Shown here: positions 1 through 7,841 of the stretch, piece after piece | Layout: each line of letters starts with the position of its first letter | Position numbering within the stretch: the stretch's first letter is position 1 | From: Streptomyces cirratus | Lineage (GTDB): Bacteria > Actinomycetota > Actinomycetes > Streptomycetales > Streptomycetaceae | Assembly (NCBI RefSeq): GCF_014650775.1 | Contig: NZ_BMVP01000009.1 | Location: 124,001-188,000, forward strand | Reading direction: 5' to 3' | DNA: 64,000 nt | The notes under the pieces: generated by a model | Database searches by the model: none | Told to the model about the DNA's origin: nothing | What the model saw: only the letters and a program-made list of their open reading frames with translations | Program-made: the position numbers and the translations under genes

Positions 1-72
1 TACGGAATCCACGGAATCGGCGACACCCGGCAGCCCGGCCAGTGGGGCCAGCGGGTCAGCAGCGCTACTCAT
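1..72 (-). CDS. N-terminal 24 codons of a leftward gene (partial)
   Basis: Only the start of this gene is inside the window. Reading leftward from the ATG at 72, the frame is open to the edge and begins MSSAADPLAPLAG. There is no clear purine-rich ribosome binding site before the ATG, so a leaderless or very short leader is possible. It is divergent from the ATPase gene at 182, and the 109 bp between them must hold both promoters. From memory of Streptomyces genomes, a gene often labelled oxidoreductase lies in this position and starts similarly, but too little is present to assign a function. Confidence 0.5.
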   Translation of the reverse strand, partial: MSSAADPLAPLAGLPGVADSVDSV

Positions 73-181
73 AAGTAAGGAGCCTACGCACTGCGCCCCC
101 ATAGCACCGACCCCTCCTTGGAGTGGTCTTCTTCACTCACCCAGAGCACTCAAAGCAACCGATCCACTACGCTTGGTGAAC

Positions 182-1216
182 ATGAAGATCGCTTTCGTGG
201 GAAAGGGCGGCAGCGGGAAGACCACGCTGTCCTCCCTCTTCATCCGCCACCTCGTCGCCAATGAAGCCCCCGTCGTCGCGGTGGACGCCGACATCAACCA
301 ACACCTCGGCGTCGCACTCGGGCTCACGGAGACCGAGGCGGCGGCGCTGCCCGCCATGGGCGCGCACCTGCCGATGATCAAGGACTACCTGCGCGGCTCC
401 AACCCCCGCATCGCGTCCGCCGAGACCATGATCAAGACGACCCCGCCCGGTACCGGCTCGCGGCTGCTACGGGTCACCGAGGACAACCCGGTGTACGCCG
501 CGTGCGCCCGCCCGGTGATGCTCGACGGGGAGCCCGTACGGCTCATGGCGACGGGCCCGTTCACCGAGGCCGACCTGGGTGTGGCCTGCTACCACTCCAA
601 GGTCGGCGCGGTCGAACTCTGCCTGAACCACCTGGTGGACGGCCCCGAGGAGTACGTCGTCGTCGACATGACCGCCGGCTCGGACTCCTTCGCCTCGGGC
701 ATGTTCACCCGCTTCGACATGACCTTCCTGGTGGCGGAGCCGACCCGCAAGGGCGTTTCCGTGTACCGCCAGTACAAGGAGTACGCCCGGGATTACGGGG
801 TCGCCCTCAAGGTGATCGGCAACAAGGTGCAGGGCCCGGAGGACATCGAGTTCCTCCAGGACGAGGTGGGCGAGGACCTGTTGGTCACCGTCGGGCACTC
901 GGACTGGGTCCGGTCGCTGGAGAAGGGCCGCCCGGCCGCCTTCGCGCTGCTGGAAGCGAGCAACCGGCTCGCGCTGCAGGTGCTCCAGGACGCCGCAGAG
1001 GACTCCTACGCCGACCGCGACTGGGTCCGGTACACCGAGCAGATGGTCCATTTCCACCTGAAGAACGCCGAGAGCTGGGGCAACGCCAAGACCGGGGTCG
1101 ACCTCGCGGAACAGATCGACCCCGGCTTCGTCCTCGACGAGGCGCGCCCCGCCGGATCGCAGGGGCTGGTCAGCCCTCGTCCGAACCGGATCCGGCCGGC
1201 TCCGCAGCCGGCTTGA
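182..1216 (+). CDS. MinD/CooC-type P-loop ATPase
   Basis: A 344-residue SIMIBI-class ATPase. The N-terminus carries the deviant Walker A motif GKGGSGKTT (residues 7-15), including the extra signature lysine K8 used by MinD, CooC and NifH dimers. Further on come a DADINQHLG segment and a Walker-B-like VVVDMTAGSD. CooC proteins load nickel or mature metalloenzymes, but nothing nearby identifies a client, so the target is unknown. Candidate starts are TTG 173, GTG 176 and ATG 182. I chose the ATG because the protein then starts directly on the beta strand before the P-loop. The last 47 bp overlap the convergent lipoprotein gene, so the two 3' ends are antisense to each other. Confidence 0.85.
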   Translation: MKIAFVGKGGSGKTTLSSLFIRHLVANEAPVVAVDADINQHLGVALGLTETEAAALPAMGAHLPMIKDYLRGSNPRIASAETMIKTTPPGTGSRLLRVTEDNPVYAACARPVMLDGEPVRLMATGPFTEADLGVACYHSKVGAVELCLNHLVDGPEEYVVVDMTAGSDSFASGMFTRFDMTFLVAEPTRKGVSVYRQYKEYARDYGVALKVIGNKVQGPEDIEFLQDEVGEDLLVTVGHSDWVRSLEKGRPAAFALLEASNRLALQVLQDAAEDSYADRDWVRYTEQMVHFHLKNAESWGNAKTGVDLAEQIDPGFVLDEARPAGSQGLVSPRPNRIRPAPQPA

Positions 1217-2480
1217 CCTCGGCCGGGGCGGCCGGCTTGGCCGGCGGCCCCGCCGTCAGGAACTTCGTCCAGCCTTCCTTGGGCGCCTCGCCCACGTCCA
1301 GGGAGCGCATCCACTCCAGGACCTTGGGGTCCTGTGCGTCCAGCCAGTCGGCCAGCTCATGGAACGGCACGCAGCGGACTTCCTTCTGCGTGCACATCGA
1401 CTTGATGGAGTCCTCGACGGCCTTCATGTAGGTGCCGCCGTTCCAGGACTCGAAGTGGTTGCCGATGATCAGCGGTGCGCGGTTGCCCTGGTAGACGCGG
1501 TCGAAGGCCTTCTGCAGGCCGTCACGCATCTGCTCGCCCCAGTACGCGTGCTGCGAGGGGTCGCCCTGCGTGGTCGTCCCGGACTGGTTGACCATGTAGT
1601 TGTAGTCCATGCTCAGGGTCTCGAACGCCCGGCCCGGCATGGGCACCAGCTGGAGCGGGATGTCCCAGAGGCCATCCGTCTTCTTCGGCCAGATCTGCTT
1701 GCTGATGCCGCTGGAGTCGTACCGGAAGCCCATGTCCTTCGCCGCCAGCATGAAGTTCTTCTGGCCTTCGAGGCAGGGGGTGCGTGCGCCGATGAGTTCC
1801 TTGTCGTAGTCGAAGGGGAGCGCCTCCATGCCCTTGAGTTCGGGCGAGTTGGTCTTCCAGCTCTTGACGAAGGCCTTGGCCTGGTTGATCTCGCTCTTCC
1901 ACTCCTCGACGGACCAGGTGCCCACGCCGCCGTCGGGTCCGCAGAAGTGGCCGTTGAAGTGAGTGCCGATCTCGTTGCCCTCCAGCCAGGCCGCACGGAC
2001 CTGGGTGGCGGTGTCCTTGATGCCCTGCGGATCGCCGAAGCCGATGTCGGAGCGGCCCGGGGAGTGCTGGGGCGCGGTGTAGAGGGAACGCTTCTCCTCC
2101 GGCAGCAGGTACAGGCCGCTGAGGAAGTAGGTCATCCGCGCGTTGTACTCCTTCCCGACTTCGCGGAAGTGGGAGAAGAGCTTCTGGCTGTCCTCGCCGG
2201 CGCCGTCCCAGGAGAAGACGACGAACTGCGGGGGCTTTTCACCGGGCTTGAGCTTCTGGGGCTGCTGCACGTTGGGCTGCCGGCCGGTGTACGAGGTCGA
2301 GCCGTCGCCGATGAGCCGGTTGACGCTGCCCGGGGCGGCCTCCGGCACGGCGTCCTTTTTGGCGTTCGGGCCCCCGAGAGCAGGGGGTTTGGCGGTTTCC
2401 GAGCTTCCGCACCCGGCGGCGCACAGGACCAGGGCCGTGGCGACCAGGCCGCCGGCGATCTTCTTCGTAGCGGCGATCAT
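1170..2480 (-). CDS. Lipoprotein with a NodB-like (polysaccharide deacetylase fold) domain
   Basis: About 436 residues. A signal peptide ends in the lipobox AAGC, with the lipidated cysteine near residue 24, so the protein should be anchored outside the membrane. The body has the landmarks of a NodB fold: a FSWDGAGED segment where deacetylases carry their catalytic aspartates, and GTHFNGH, an H-x3-H metal pair. Other NodB motifs are not obvious, so activity on peptidoglycan or another glycan is a guess. The C-terminus is a Pro/Ala-rich tail. ATG 2480 is preferred over GTG 2486 because GGAGAGG lies at proper spacing before it. The 3' end overlaps the ATPase gene tail on the other strand by 47 bp. 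Confidence 0.75.
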   Translation of the reverse strand: MIAATKKIAGGLVATALVLCAAGCGSSETAKPPALGGPNAKKDAVPEAAPGSVNRLIGDGSTSYTGRQPNVQQPQKLKPGEKPPQFVVFSWDGAGEDSQKLFSHFREVGKEYNARMTYFLSGLYLLPEEKRSLYTAPQHSPGRSDIGFGDPQGIKDTATQVRAAWLEGNEIGTHFNGHFCGPDGGVGTWSVEEWKSEINQAKAFVKSWKTNSPELKGMEALPFDYDKELIGARTPCLEGQKNFMLAAKDMGFRYDSSGISKQIWPKKTDGLWDIPLQLVPMPGRAFETLSMDYNYMVNQSGTTTQGDPSQHAYWGEQMRDGLQKAFDRVYQGNRAPLIIGNHFESWNGGTYMKAVEDSIKSMCTQKEVRCVPFHELADWLDAQDPKVLEWMRSLDVGEAPKEGWTKFLTAGPPAKPAAPAEVKPAAEPAGSGSDEG

Positions 2481-2710
2481 CCGCACACCTCTCCCTCACA
2501 GCCCCCTCGCGGGACTTCCGGGCGCACCGTCCCACGCGGTCTGCTTTGAAGATGATGTGACAAGCCGGACAAAATGCTTAATCACCCCTGAGGGCTAATT
2601 CCTAGGCCGTTTGCCCCCATTCCCTGCCATCGTTCTTTACTCTCCATTACCATCCATTTACCGAGTGTTGACTCCCGCCGCTTCATCCCTCCTCAGAGGA
2701 GACGGGATCC

Positions 2711-5152
2711 ATGACAGCCACCTCCGCCACCAACCCACCCGCCGCCAACCAACCAACCGCCCACCAGCCAACCGCCGACTCCTCAGCCAACTCCTCAGCC
2801 ACCAGCCACCGGCTCCGCAACCTGCGGCCGGGCAGAGGCCTGCCCGAAGGCCTCTCTGCCGATCTCTCCGCCTCCGTCGCCGTCTTCCTGATCGCCCTGC
2901 CCCTGTCCCTCGGTATCGCGCTGGCCACCGGCGCCCCGCTCCAAGCGGGGCTGGTGGCCGCGGCGGCCGGCGGGATCGTGGCCGGGCGGCTCGGCGGCGC
3001 ACCGCTCCTGGTGAGCGGTGCGGCCACCGGACTGACCGTGGTCACCGCCGAGTTGATCCAGCGCTACGGGTGGCGCACCACCTGCGCCATCACCGTGCTC
3101 GCCGGCTGCTGCCAGCTCGGGCTCGCGTTCCTGCGCACCGCCCGTTCGGCGCTCATGGTGAGCCCGGCCATCGTGCACGGCATGCTCGCGGGCATCGGGG
3201 TGACCATCGCGCTGGCCCAGCTGCACATCGTGCTCGGCGGCACCCCGCAGAGCTCCGCCCTCGCCAACGTCCAGGGGTTGCCCGCCCAGTTGGCCGACCT
3301 GCACCCGGCCGCGGTCGGGGTCAGCGTGCTGACGCTGGTCGTGCTGCTCGGCTGGCCGAGACTGCCCGGGCGGGCCGGACGTGCCCTGCGCACGGTGCCC
3401 GCCGCGCTCGCCGCCGTGGCGACGGCCACCGCCTTCGCGGCCATTGCCGGGCTGCACCTGCCCCGTGTGGACCTGCCGTCCTGGCGCAGCCATGCGCTGC
3501 CCGAACTGCCCGAGGGGCCGGTGCTCGGCATCATCGCCGCCGTACTGACGGTCACGCTGGTCGGCAGTGTGGAGTCCCTGCTGTCCGCCGTCGCCACCGA
3601 CAAGCTGACCGCCAGCGCCCGGGAGAGAGGCAGCCACCCGCCGCGCGCCGACCTCAACCGGGAGTTGCGCGGACAGGGCGCGGCGAACGTCATCTCCGGG
3701 GCGCTGGGCGGCCTGCCCGTGGCGGGCGGGGCGGTGCGCAGCGCGGCGAACGTACGGGCCGGGGCCGTCAGCCGCCGGGCGTCGATGCTGCACGGCCTGT
3801 GGATCATCCTCGCCGCCGGGCTGCTGGTGCCGGTCCTCGACCTGATCCCGCTGGCCTCGCTCGCGGCGCTGGTGATGGTGGTGGGGGTGCAGATGGTGAG
3901 CGCGACGCACGTGCGCACCGTGACCCGGCACCGCGAAATCCTGGTGTACGTGACGACGATCGCGTCCGTGGTACTCGGCGGCGTCCTGGAGGGGGTCGCC
4001 ATCGGCATCGCGGTGGCCGTGGCGGTCGCGCTGCACCGGCTGGCCCGGACCCGGATCACGGTGGAAGAGCTCGACGGGGTCCACCGGGTGTGGGCCCGCG
4101 GGCAGTTGACCTTCCTCGCCGTCCCGCGACTGAGCCGGGTGCTGAACCAGATCCCGCACGAGGCGCAGGCGGTGATCGAGCTCGACGGGTCGTTCATGGA
4201 CCACGCCGCCTTCGAGACCCTCCAGGACTGGCAGGACTCGCACGTGGCACACGGCGGTTCGGTCGAGGTGACCGGCCGGACCGGGCCCCGGCCCGCCGAG
4301 AGCGGCCGGGCCGACGGCGACGAGCCGGCCGGCCCCGGAAGAGATCCGCGCGGGGCACACCACTGCTGCCGCCCCTGGACGCCCTGGAAGAACCACTGTG
4401 ACCACCGCGCCACCGGTCGCGAGGAGGACCGTACGCCGCCCAGCGCGACGGCCTCGACCACCGCGACCGAGCCACGGCGGCGCGGAGCCGGCCAGCTGGC
4501 GAGCGGAATCAGCGCCTTCCAGCGGGACACCGCACCGCTCGTGCGGGACGAGCTGGCCCGGCTCGCCCGCGAGGGTCAGCAGCCGTCCCAGCTGTTCCTC
4601 ACCTGCGCCGATTCCCGCCTGGTGACCAGCATGATCACGGCCAGCGGGCCGGGTGACCTCTTCACCGTCCGCAACGTCGGCAACCTGGTCCCCCTGCCCG
4701 GTGCGGAGGCCACGGACGATTCGGTCGCAGCGGCGATCGAATACGCCGTGGACGTGCTCGAGGTGGACAGCATCACCGTGTGCGGGCACTCGGGCTGTGG
4801 CGCGATGCAGGCGTTGTTGAACTCGAACCCGAGCGCGCCGATGACCCCGCTGCGGCGGTGGCTGCGGCACGGGCTGCCCAGCCTGGAGCGGATGACGAGC
4901 CGGCACCACCCCTGGGCCCGGATCGCGGGCCGGCTTCCGGCGGACGCCGTGGAGCAGCTGTGCCTGACCAATGTGGTCCAGCAGCTGGAGCACCTGCGGG
5001 CGCACGAATCGGTGGCGAGACGGCTGGCCGAGGGGACGCTGGAGCTGCACGGGATGTACTTCCACGTGGGCGAAGCCCAGGCCTACCTGCTCTCCGGGGG
5101 CGACGACTTCTTCGACTGCCGGGTCTTCGACAGCATCGGCGGCCACGCCTGA
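2711..5152 (+). CDS. SulP-family anion transporter fused to a beta-carbonic anhydrase
   Basis: An 813-residue membrane protein. Residues about 45-440 form a SulP/SLC26-type hydrophobic core, followed by a STAS-like piece (around LTFLAVPRLSRVLNQIP). After a disordered Arg/Pro-rich linker, residues about 590-813 are a beta-class carbonic anhydrase with the zinc motifs CADSR (C632, D634, R636) and HSGC (H693, C696). The fusion suggests uptake of bicarbonate, or possibly sulfate, coupled to CO2/HCO3- interconversion at the inner face of the membrane. The first 40 residues are a low-complexity Ala/Asn/Thr/Gln stretch. ATG 2711 follows an AGAGGAG sequence. All catalytic residues seen in active beta-carbonic anhydrases are present. 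The transported ion cannot be read from sequence. Confidence 0.9.
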   Translation: MTATSATNPPAANQPTAHQPTADSSANSSATSHRLRNLRPGRGLPEGLSADLSASVAVFLIALPLSLGIALATGAPLQAGLVAAAAGGIVAGRLGGAPLLVSGAATGLTVVTAELIQRYGWRTTCAITVLAGCCQLGLAFLRTARSALMVSPAIVHGMLAGIGVTIALAQLHIVLGGTPQSSALANVQGLPAQLADLHPAAVGVSVLTLVVLLGWPRLPGRAGRALRTVPAALAAVATATAFAAIAGLHLPRVDLPSWRSHALPELPEGPVLGIIAAVLTVTLVGSVESLLSAVATDKLTASARERGSHPPRADLNRELRGQGAANVISGALGGLPVAGGAVRSAANVRAGAVSRRASMLHGLWIILAAGLLVPVLDLIPLASLAALVMVVGVQMVSATHVRTVTRHREILVYVTTIASVVLGGVLEGVAIGIAVAVAVALHRLARTRITVEELDGVHRVWARGQLTFLAVPRLSRVLNQIPHEAQAVIELDGSFMDHAAFETLQDWQDSHVAHGGSVEVTGRTGPRPAESGRADGDEPAGPGRDPRGAHHCCRPWTPWKNHCDHRATGREEDRTPPSATASTTATEPRRRGAGQLASGISAFQRDTAPLVRDELARLAREGQQPSQLFLTCADSRLVTSMITASGPGDLFTVRNVGNLVPLPGAEATDDSVAAAIEYAVDVLEVDSITVCGHSGCGAMQALLNSNPSAPMTPLRRWLRHGLPSLERMTSRHHPWARIAGRLPADAVEQLCLTNVVQQLEHLRAHESVARRLAEGTLELHGMYFHVGEAQAYLLSGGDDFFDCRVFDSIGGHA

Positions 5153-5189
5153 CCGCGCGGCAGGGCCGCGGCTCGGCTCGGTCGGCCAT

Positions 5190-5405
5190 GCCGCGGTCCG
5201 GCCGACCGGCCCTCCCCGGCCCCGGTCCCGGCCCCCTGCGGCTCTGCCCCGCCCGGAGCCCCCGTCGGCCCTGCCCGGCCCCGACCCGCCGTCGGCCCTG
5301 CCCGGCCCCGGCCCCCGTCGGCCCCGGCCCCCGTCGGCCCTGCCCGGCGGCGTCGGGCCCGGGACCCCGACCCGCCCGGCCGCCCGACCCGCCCGGCCGC
5401 CCCGC
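5190..5405. repeat. GC-rich degenerate tandem repeat after the SulP gene
   Basis: Between the SulP gene and acs lies a run of short units built on CCCGTCGGCCCTGCCCGG and a shorter CCCCGTCGGCCCCGG variant, roughly 16 and 26 bp long and repeated four to five times, ending in two copies of GACCCGCCCGGCCGCC. It is followed by less GC-rich promoter DNA. The reading frames through it are shadows with no recognisable protein. It begins only about 40 bp after the stop codon. Confidence 0.7.
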
Positions 5406-5480
5406 CACCGTAGGGAATCGGCCACGCCAAGGCCCCGGGTGGCCGCGAACCGATAACCTCCCGTATCCGTGCCACTGAGT

Positions 5481-5518
5481 GGCCCCTTCCCGCGCGTACA
5501 GCGCAGCTGGAAGGGGTC
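5481..5518. other. Hairpin upstream of acs
   Basis: GGCCCCTTCC (5481-5490) can pair with GGAAGGGGTC (5509-5518) across an 18-nt loop. It overlaps a smaller palindrome GCCACTGAGTGGC (5471-5483). It could be the distant terminator of the SulP gene or part of the acs control region. There is no T-run. Confidence 0.45.
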
Positions 5519-5541
5519 ATCGGCATGGGCTCAGCCGTGCT

Positions 5542-5557
5542 ATAGGTCTAAACCAAT
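5542..5557. promoter_or_regulatory. DasR-like operator (dre) upstream of acs
   Basis: The 16-mer ATAGGTCTAAACCAAT matches the DasR responsive element ACTGGTCTAGACCACT at 12 of 16 positions, including the GGTCTA and ACCA halves. It lies about 85 bp before the acs start, a usual place for a repressor site. DasR is the GntR regulator that senses GlcNAc-derived sugar phosphates. The match is by eye. Confidence 0.5.
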
Positions 5558-5641
5558 TTTCGGCTACCCCTTGTCACCTGGGCCGCTGACTGATGAGCTA
5601 TGCCCGGGGACACAACGGACACCCTGGGAAAGGGAGATGTC

Positions 5642-7597
5642 GTGAGCAATGAAAGCCTGGCCAACCTGTTGAAGGAGGAGCGTCGGTTCGCTCCTCCTGC
5701 CGACCTGGCCGCCGCTGCCAATGTGACAGGGGCTGCGTACGCACAGGCCGAGGCGGACCGGCTGGGCTTCTGGGCCGAGCAGGCCCGGCGGCTGACCTGG
5801 GCCACCGAGCCGACGCAGACGCTCGACTGGACCAACCCGCCCTTCGCGAAGTGGTTCGCGGACGGCAAGCTCAACGTCGCGTACAACTGCGTGGACCGGC
5901 ACGTGGAGGCCGGTAACGGCGACCGCGTCGCCCTCCACTTCGAAGGCGAGCCCGGCGACAGCCGCTCGATCACCTACGCCGAGCTCAAGGACGAGGTCTC
6001 CAAGGCCGCCAATGCCCTGACCGAGCTGGGCGTGCAGGCCGGCGACCGGGTCGCGGTGTACCTGCCGATGATCCCCGAGGCCGTCGTGGCGATGCTCGCC
6101 TGCGCCCGCGTCGGCGCCGCCCACTCGGTGGTCTTCGGCGGTTTCTCCGCCGACGCCGTCGCCTCCCGCATCCAGGACGCCGACGCCAAGCTGGTCATCA
6201 CCTCCGACGGCGGCTACCGCCGCGGCAAGCCCAGCGCCCTCAAGCCCGCCATCGACGAGGCCGTCGCCAAGTGCCCGCAGGTCGAGCACGTCCTCGTCGT
6301 GCGCCGCACCGGCCAGGACACCGCCTTCACCGAGGGCCGCGACGTGTGGTGGCACGACATCGTCGGCCGCCAGTCCGCCGAACACACCCCGCAGGCCTTC
6401 GACGCCGAGCACCCGCTGTTCATCCTCTACACCTCGGGGACCACGGGTAAGCCCAAGGGCATCCTGCACACCTCCGGCGGCTACCTGACGCAGGCCGCGT
6501 ACACCCACCAGGCGGTGTTCGACCTCAAGCCGGAGACGGACGTCTACTGGTGCACCGCCGACATCGGCTGGGTGACCGGGCACTCCTACATCGTCTACGG
6601 GCCGCTCGCCAACGGCGCCACCCAGGTCATGTACGAAGGCACCCCGGACACCCCGCACCAGGGCCGGTTCTGGGAGGTCGTGCAGAAGTACGGCGTCACC
6701 ATCCTCTACACCGCGCCCACGGCGATCCGGACGTTCATGAAGTGGGGCGACGACATCCCCGCGAAGTTCGACCTTTCGAGCCTGCGGGTCCTCGGCTCGG
6801 TGGGCGAGCCGATCAACCCCGAGGCCTGGATCTGGTACCGCAAGCACATCGGCGGCGACCGCTGCCCGATCGTGGACACCTGGTGGCAGACCGAGACCGG
6901 CGCCATGATGATCTCCCCGCTGCCGGGCGTCACCGAGACCAAGCCGGGTTCGGCGCAGCGCGCCCTGCCGGGGATCGGCGCCACGGTCGTGGACGACGAG
7001 GGCCGCGAGGTCCCCGACGGCGGGGGCGGCTACCTGGTGCTCACCGAGCCGTGGCCGTCGATGCTGCGCACCATCTGGGGCGACGACCAGCGGTTCATCG
7101 ACACCTACTGGTCGCGCTTCGAGGGCAAGTACTTCGCGGGTGACGGCGCGAAGAAGGACGAGGACGGCGACATCTGGCTGCTCGGCCGCGTCGACGACGT
7201 GATGCTGGTTTCCGGCCACAACATCTCGACCACTGAGGTCGAGTCCGCGCTGGTCTCCCACCCCTCGGTCGCCGAGGCGGCGGTGGTGGGCGCGAACGAC
7301 GAAACCACCGGCCAGGCCATCGTCGCCTTCGTCATCCTGCGCGGCAGCGCCTCCGAGACGCAGACCCTGGTTGCCGAGCTGCGCGACCACGTGGGTGCCA
7401 CGCTCGGCCCGATCGCCAAGCCGAAGCGCATCCTGCCGGTGCAGGAGCTGCCGAAGACCCGCTCGGGCAAGATCATGCGCCGCCTGCTGCGTGACGTGGC
7501 GGAGAACCGGACCGTCGGTGACGTGACGACGCTCGCCGACTCCTCCGTCATGGATCTGATCCAGAGCAAGCTGCCGGCCGCCGGCAGCGAGGACTGA
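5642..7597 (+). CDS. acs: Acetyl-CoA synthetase (AMP-forming)
   Basis: Activates acetate with ATP and CoA to acetyl-CoA. The 651-residue length matches the Acs family. Seen in order are the adenylate-binding loop YTSGTTGKPKG (from residue 263), WWQTETGA (from 414), RVDDVMLVSGHNIST, and the C-terminal catalytic lysine in PKTRSGKIMRR (K610). That lysine is the one acetylated and switched off by Pat-type acetyltransferases in other bacteria. I chose GTG 5642 because GGAG is 5 nt upstream and the size then fits; an in-frame ATG at 5600 has no ribosome binding site. A DasR-like operator lies upstream and a strong terminator follows at 7663. It is monocistronic from layout. Confidence 0.97.
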   Translation: MSNESLANLLKEERRFAPPADLAAAANVTGAAYAQAEADRLGFWAEQARRLTWATEPTQTLDWTNPPFAKWFADGKLNVAYNCVDRHVEAGNGDRVALHFEGEPGDSRSITYAELKDEVSKAANALTELGVQAGDRVAVYLPMIPEAVVAMLACARVGAAHSVVFGGFSADAVASRIQDADAKLVITSDGGYRRGKPSALKPAIDEAVAKCPQVEHVLVVRRTGQDTAFTEGRDVWWHDIVGRQSAEHTPQAFDAEHPLFILYTSGTTGKPKGILHTSGGYLTQAAYTHQAVFDLKPETDVYWCTADIGWVTGHSYIVYGPLANGATQVMYEGTPDTPHQGRFWEVVQKYGVTILYTAPTAIRTFMKWGDDIPAKFDLSSLRVLGSVGEPINPEAWIWYRKHIGGDRCPIVDTWWQTETGAMMISPLPGVTETKPGSAQRALPGIGATVVDDEGREVPDGGGGYLVLTEPWPSMLRTIWGDDQRFIDTYWSRFEGKYFAGDGAKKDEDGDIWLLGRVDDVMLVSGHNISTTEVESALVSHPSVAEAAVVGANDETTGQAIVAFVILRGSASETQTLVAELRDHVGATLGPIAKPKRILPVQELPKTRSGKIMRRLLRDVAENRTVGDVTTLADSSVMDLIQSKLPAAGSED

Positions 7598-7662
7598 GCA
7601 GGGCGCGCAGGCCGCACGCCAAGCAGGCCAAGCAGGCCGAGCAGGCCGTGCCAGGGCTGAGG

Positions 7663-7696
7663 GGGCCATCCGGTGCGACGCGCCGGGTGGCCCTTT
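7663..7696 (+). terminator. Rho-independent terminator of acs
   Basis: GGGCCATCCGG (7663-7673) pairs with CCGGGTGGCCC (7683-7693), with one G-U pair and a 9-nt loop, and is followed by TTT. It lies 66 bp after the acs stop. Just before it are four copies of a GCAGGCC-containing 10-bp unit (7616-7648). Confidence 0.8.
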
Positions 7697-7841
7697 CGCG
7701 CATAAAGTGAAGATCGCCGGATACGCCCTTGCGCACTGCCTGTAAAGTCATAAGAACGTAAAGAAATACTCAGGGTGCGCCGGGAAGTCTGGTCGGCAAT
7801 GAGCTTTGCCATGCCGTCCAACCGCCCCGGAGGTGCCTCAC

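Noticed and set aside
2795-5425. An 876-codon open frame opposite the SulP-carbonic anhydrase gene
   Set aside because: It is the complement shadow of a strong coding gene. Its product is Arg/Gly/His-rich without domains, as expected for antisense frames in GC-rich DNA.
5564-7669. A 701-codon frame opposite acs
   Set aside because: Antisense shadow of acs; repetitive Val/Gly/Arg-rich composition.
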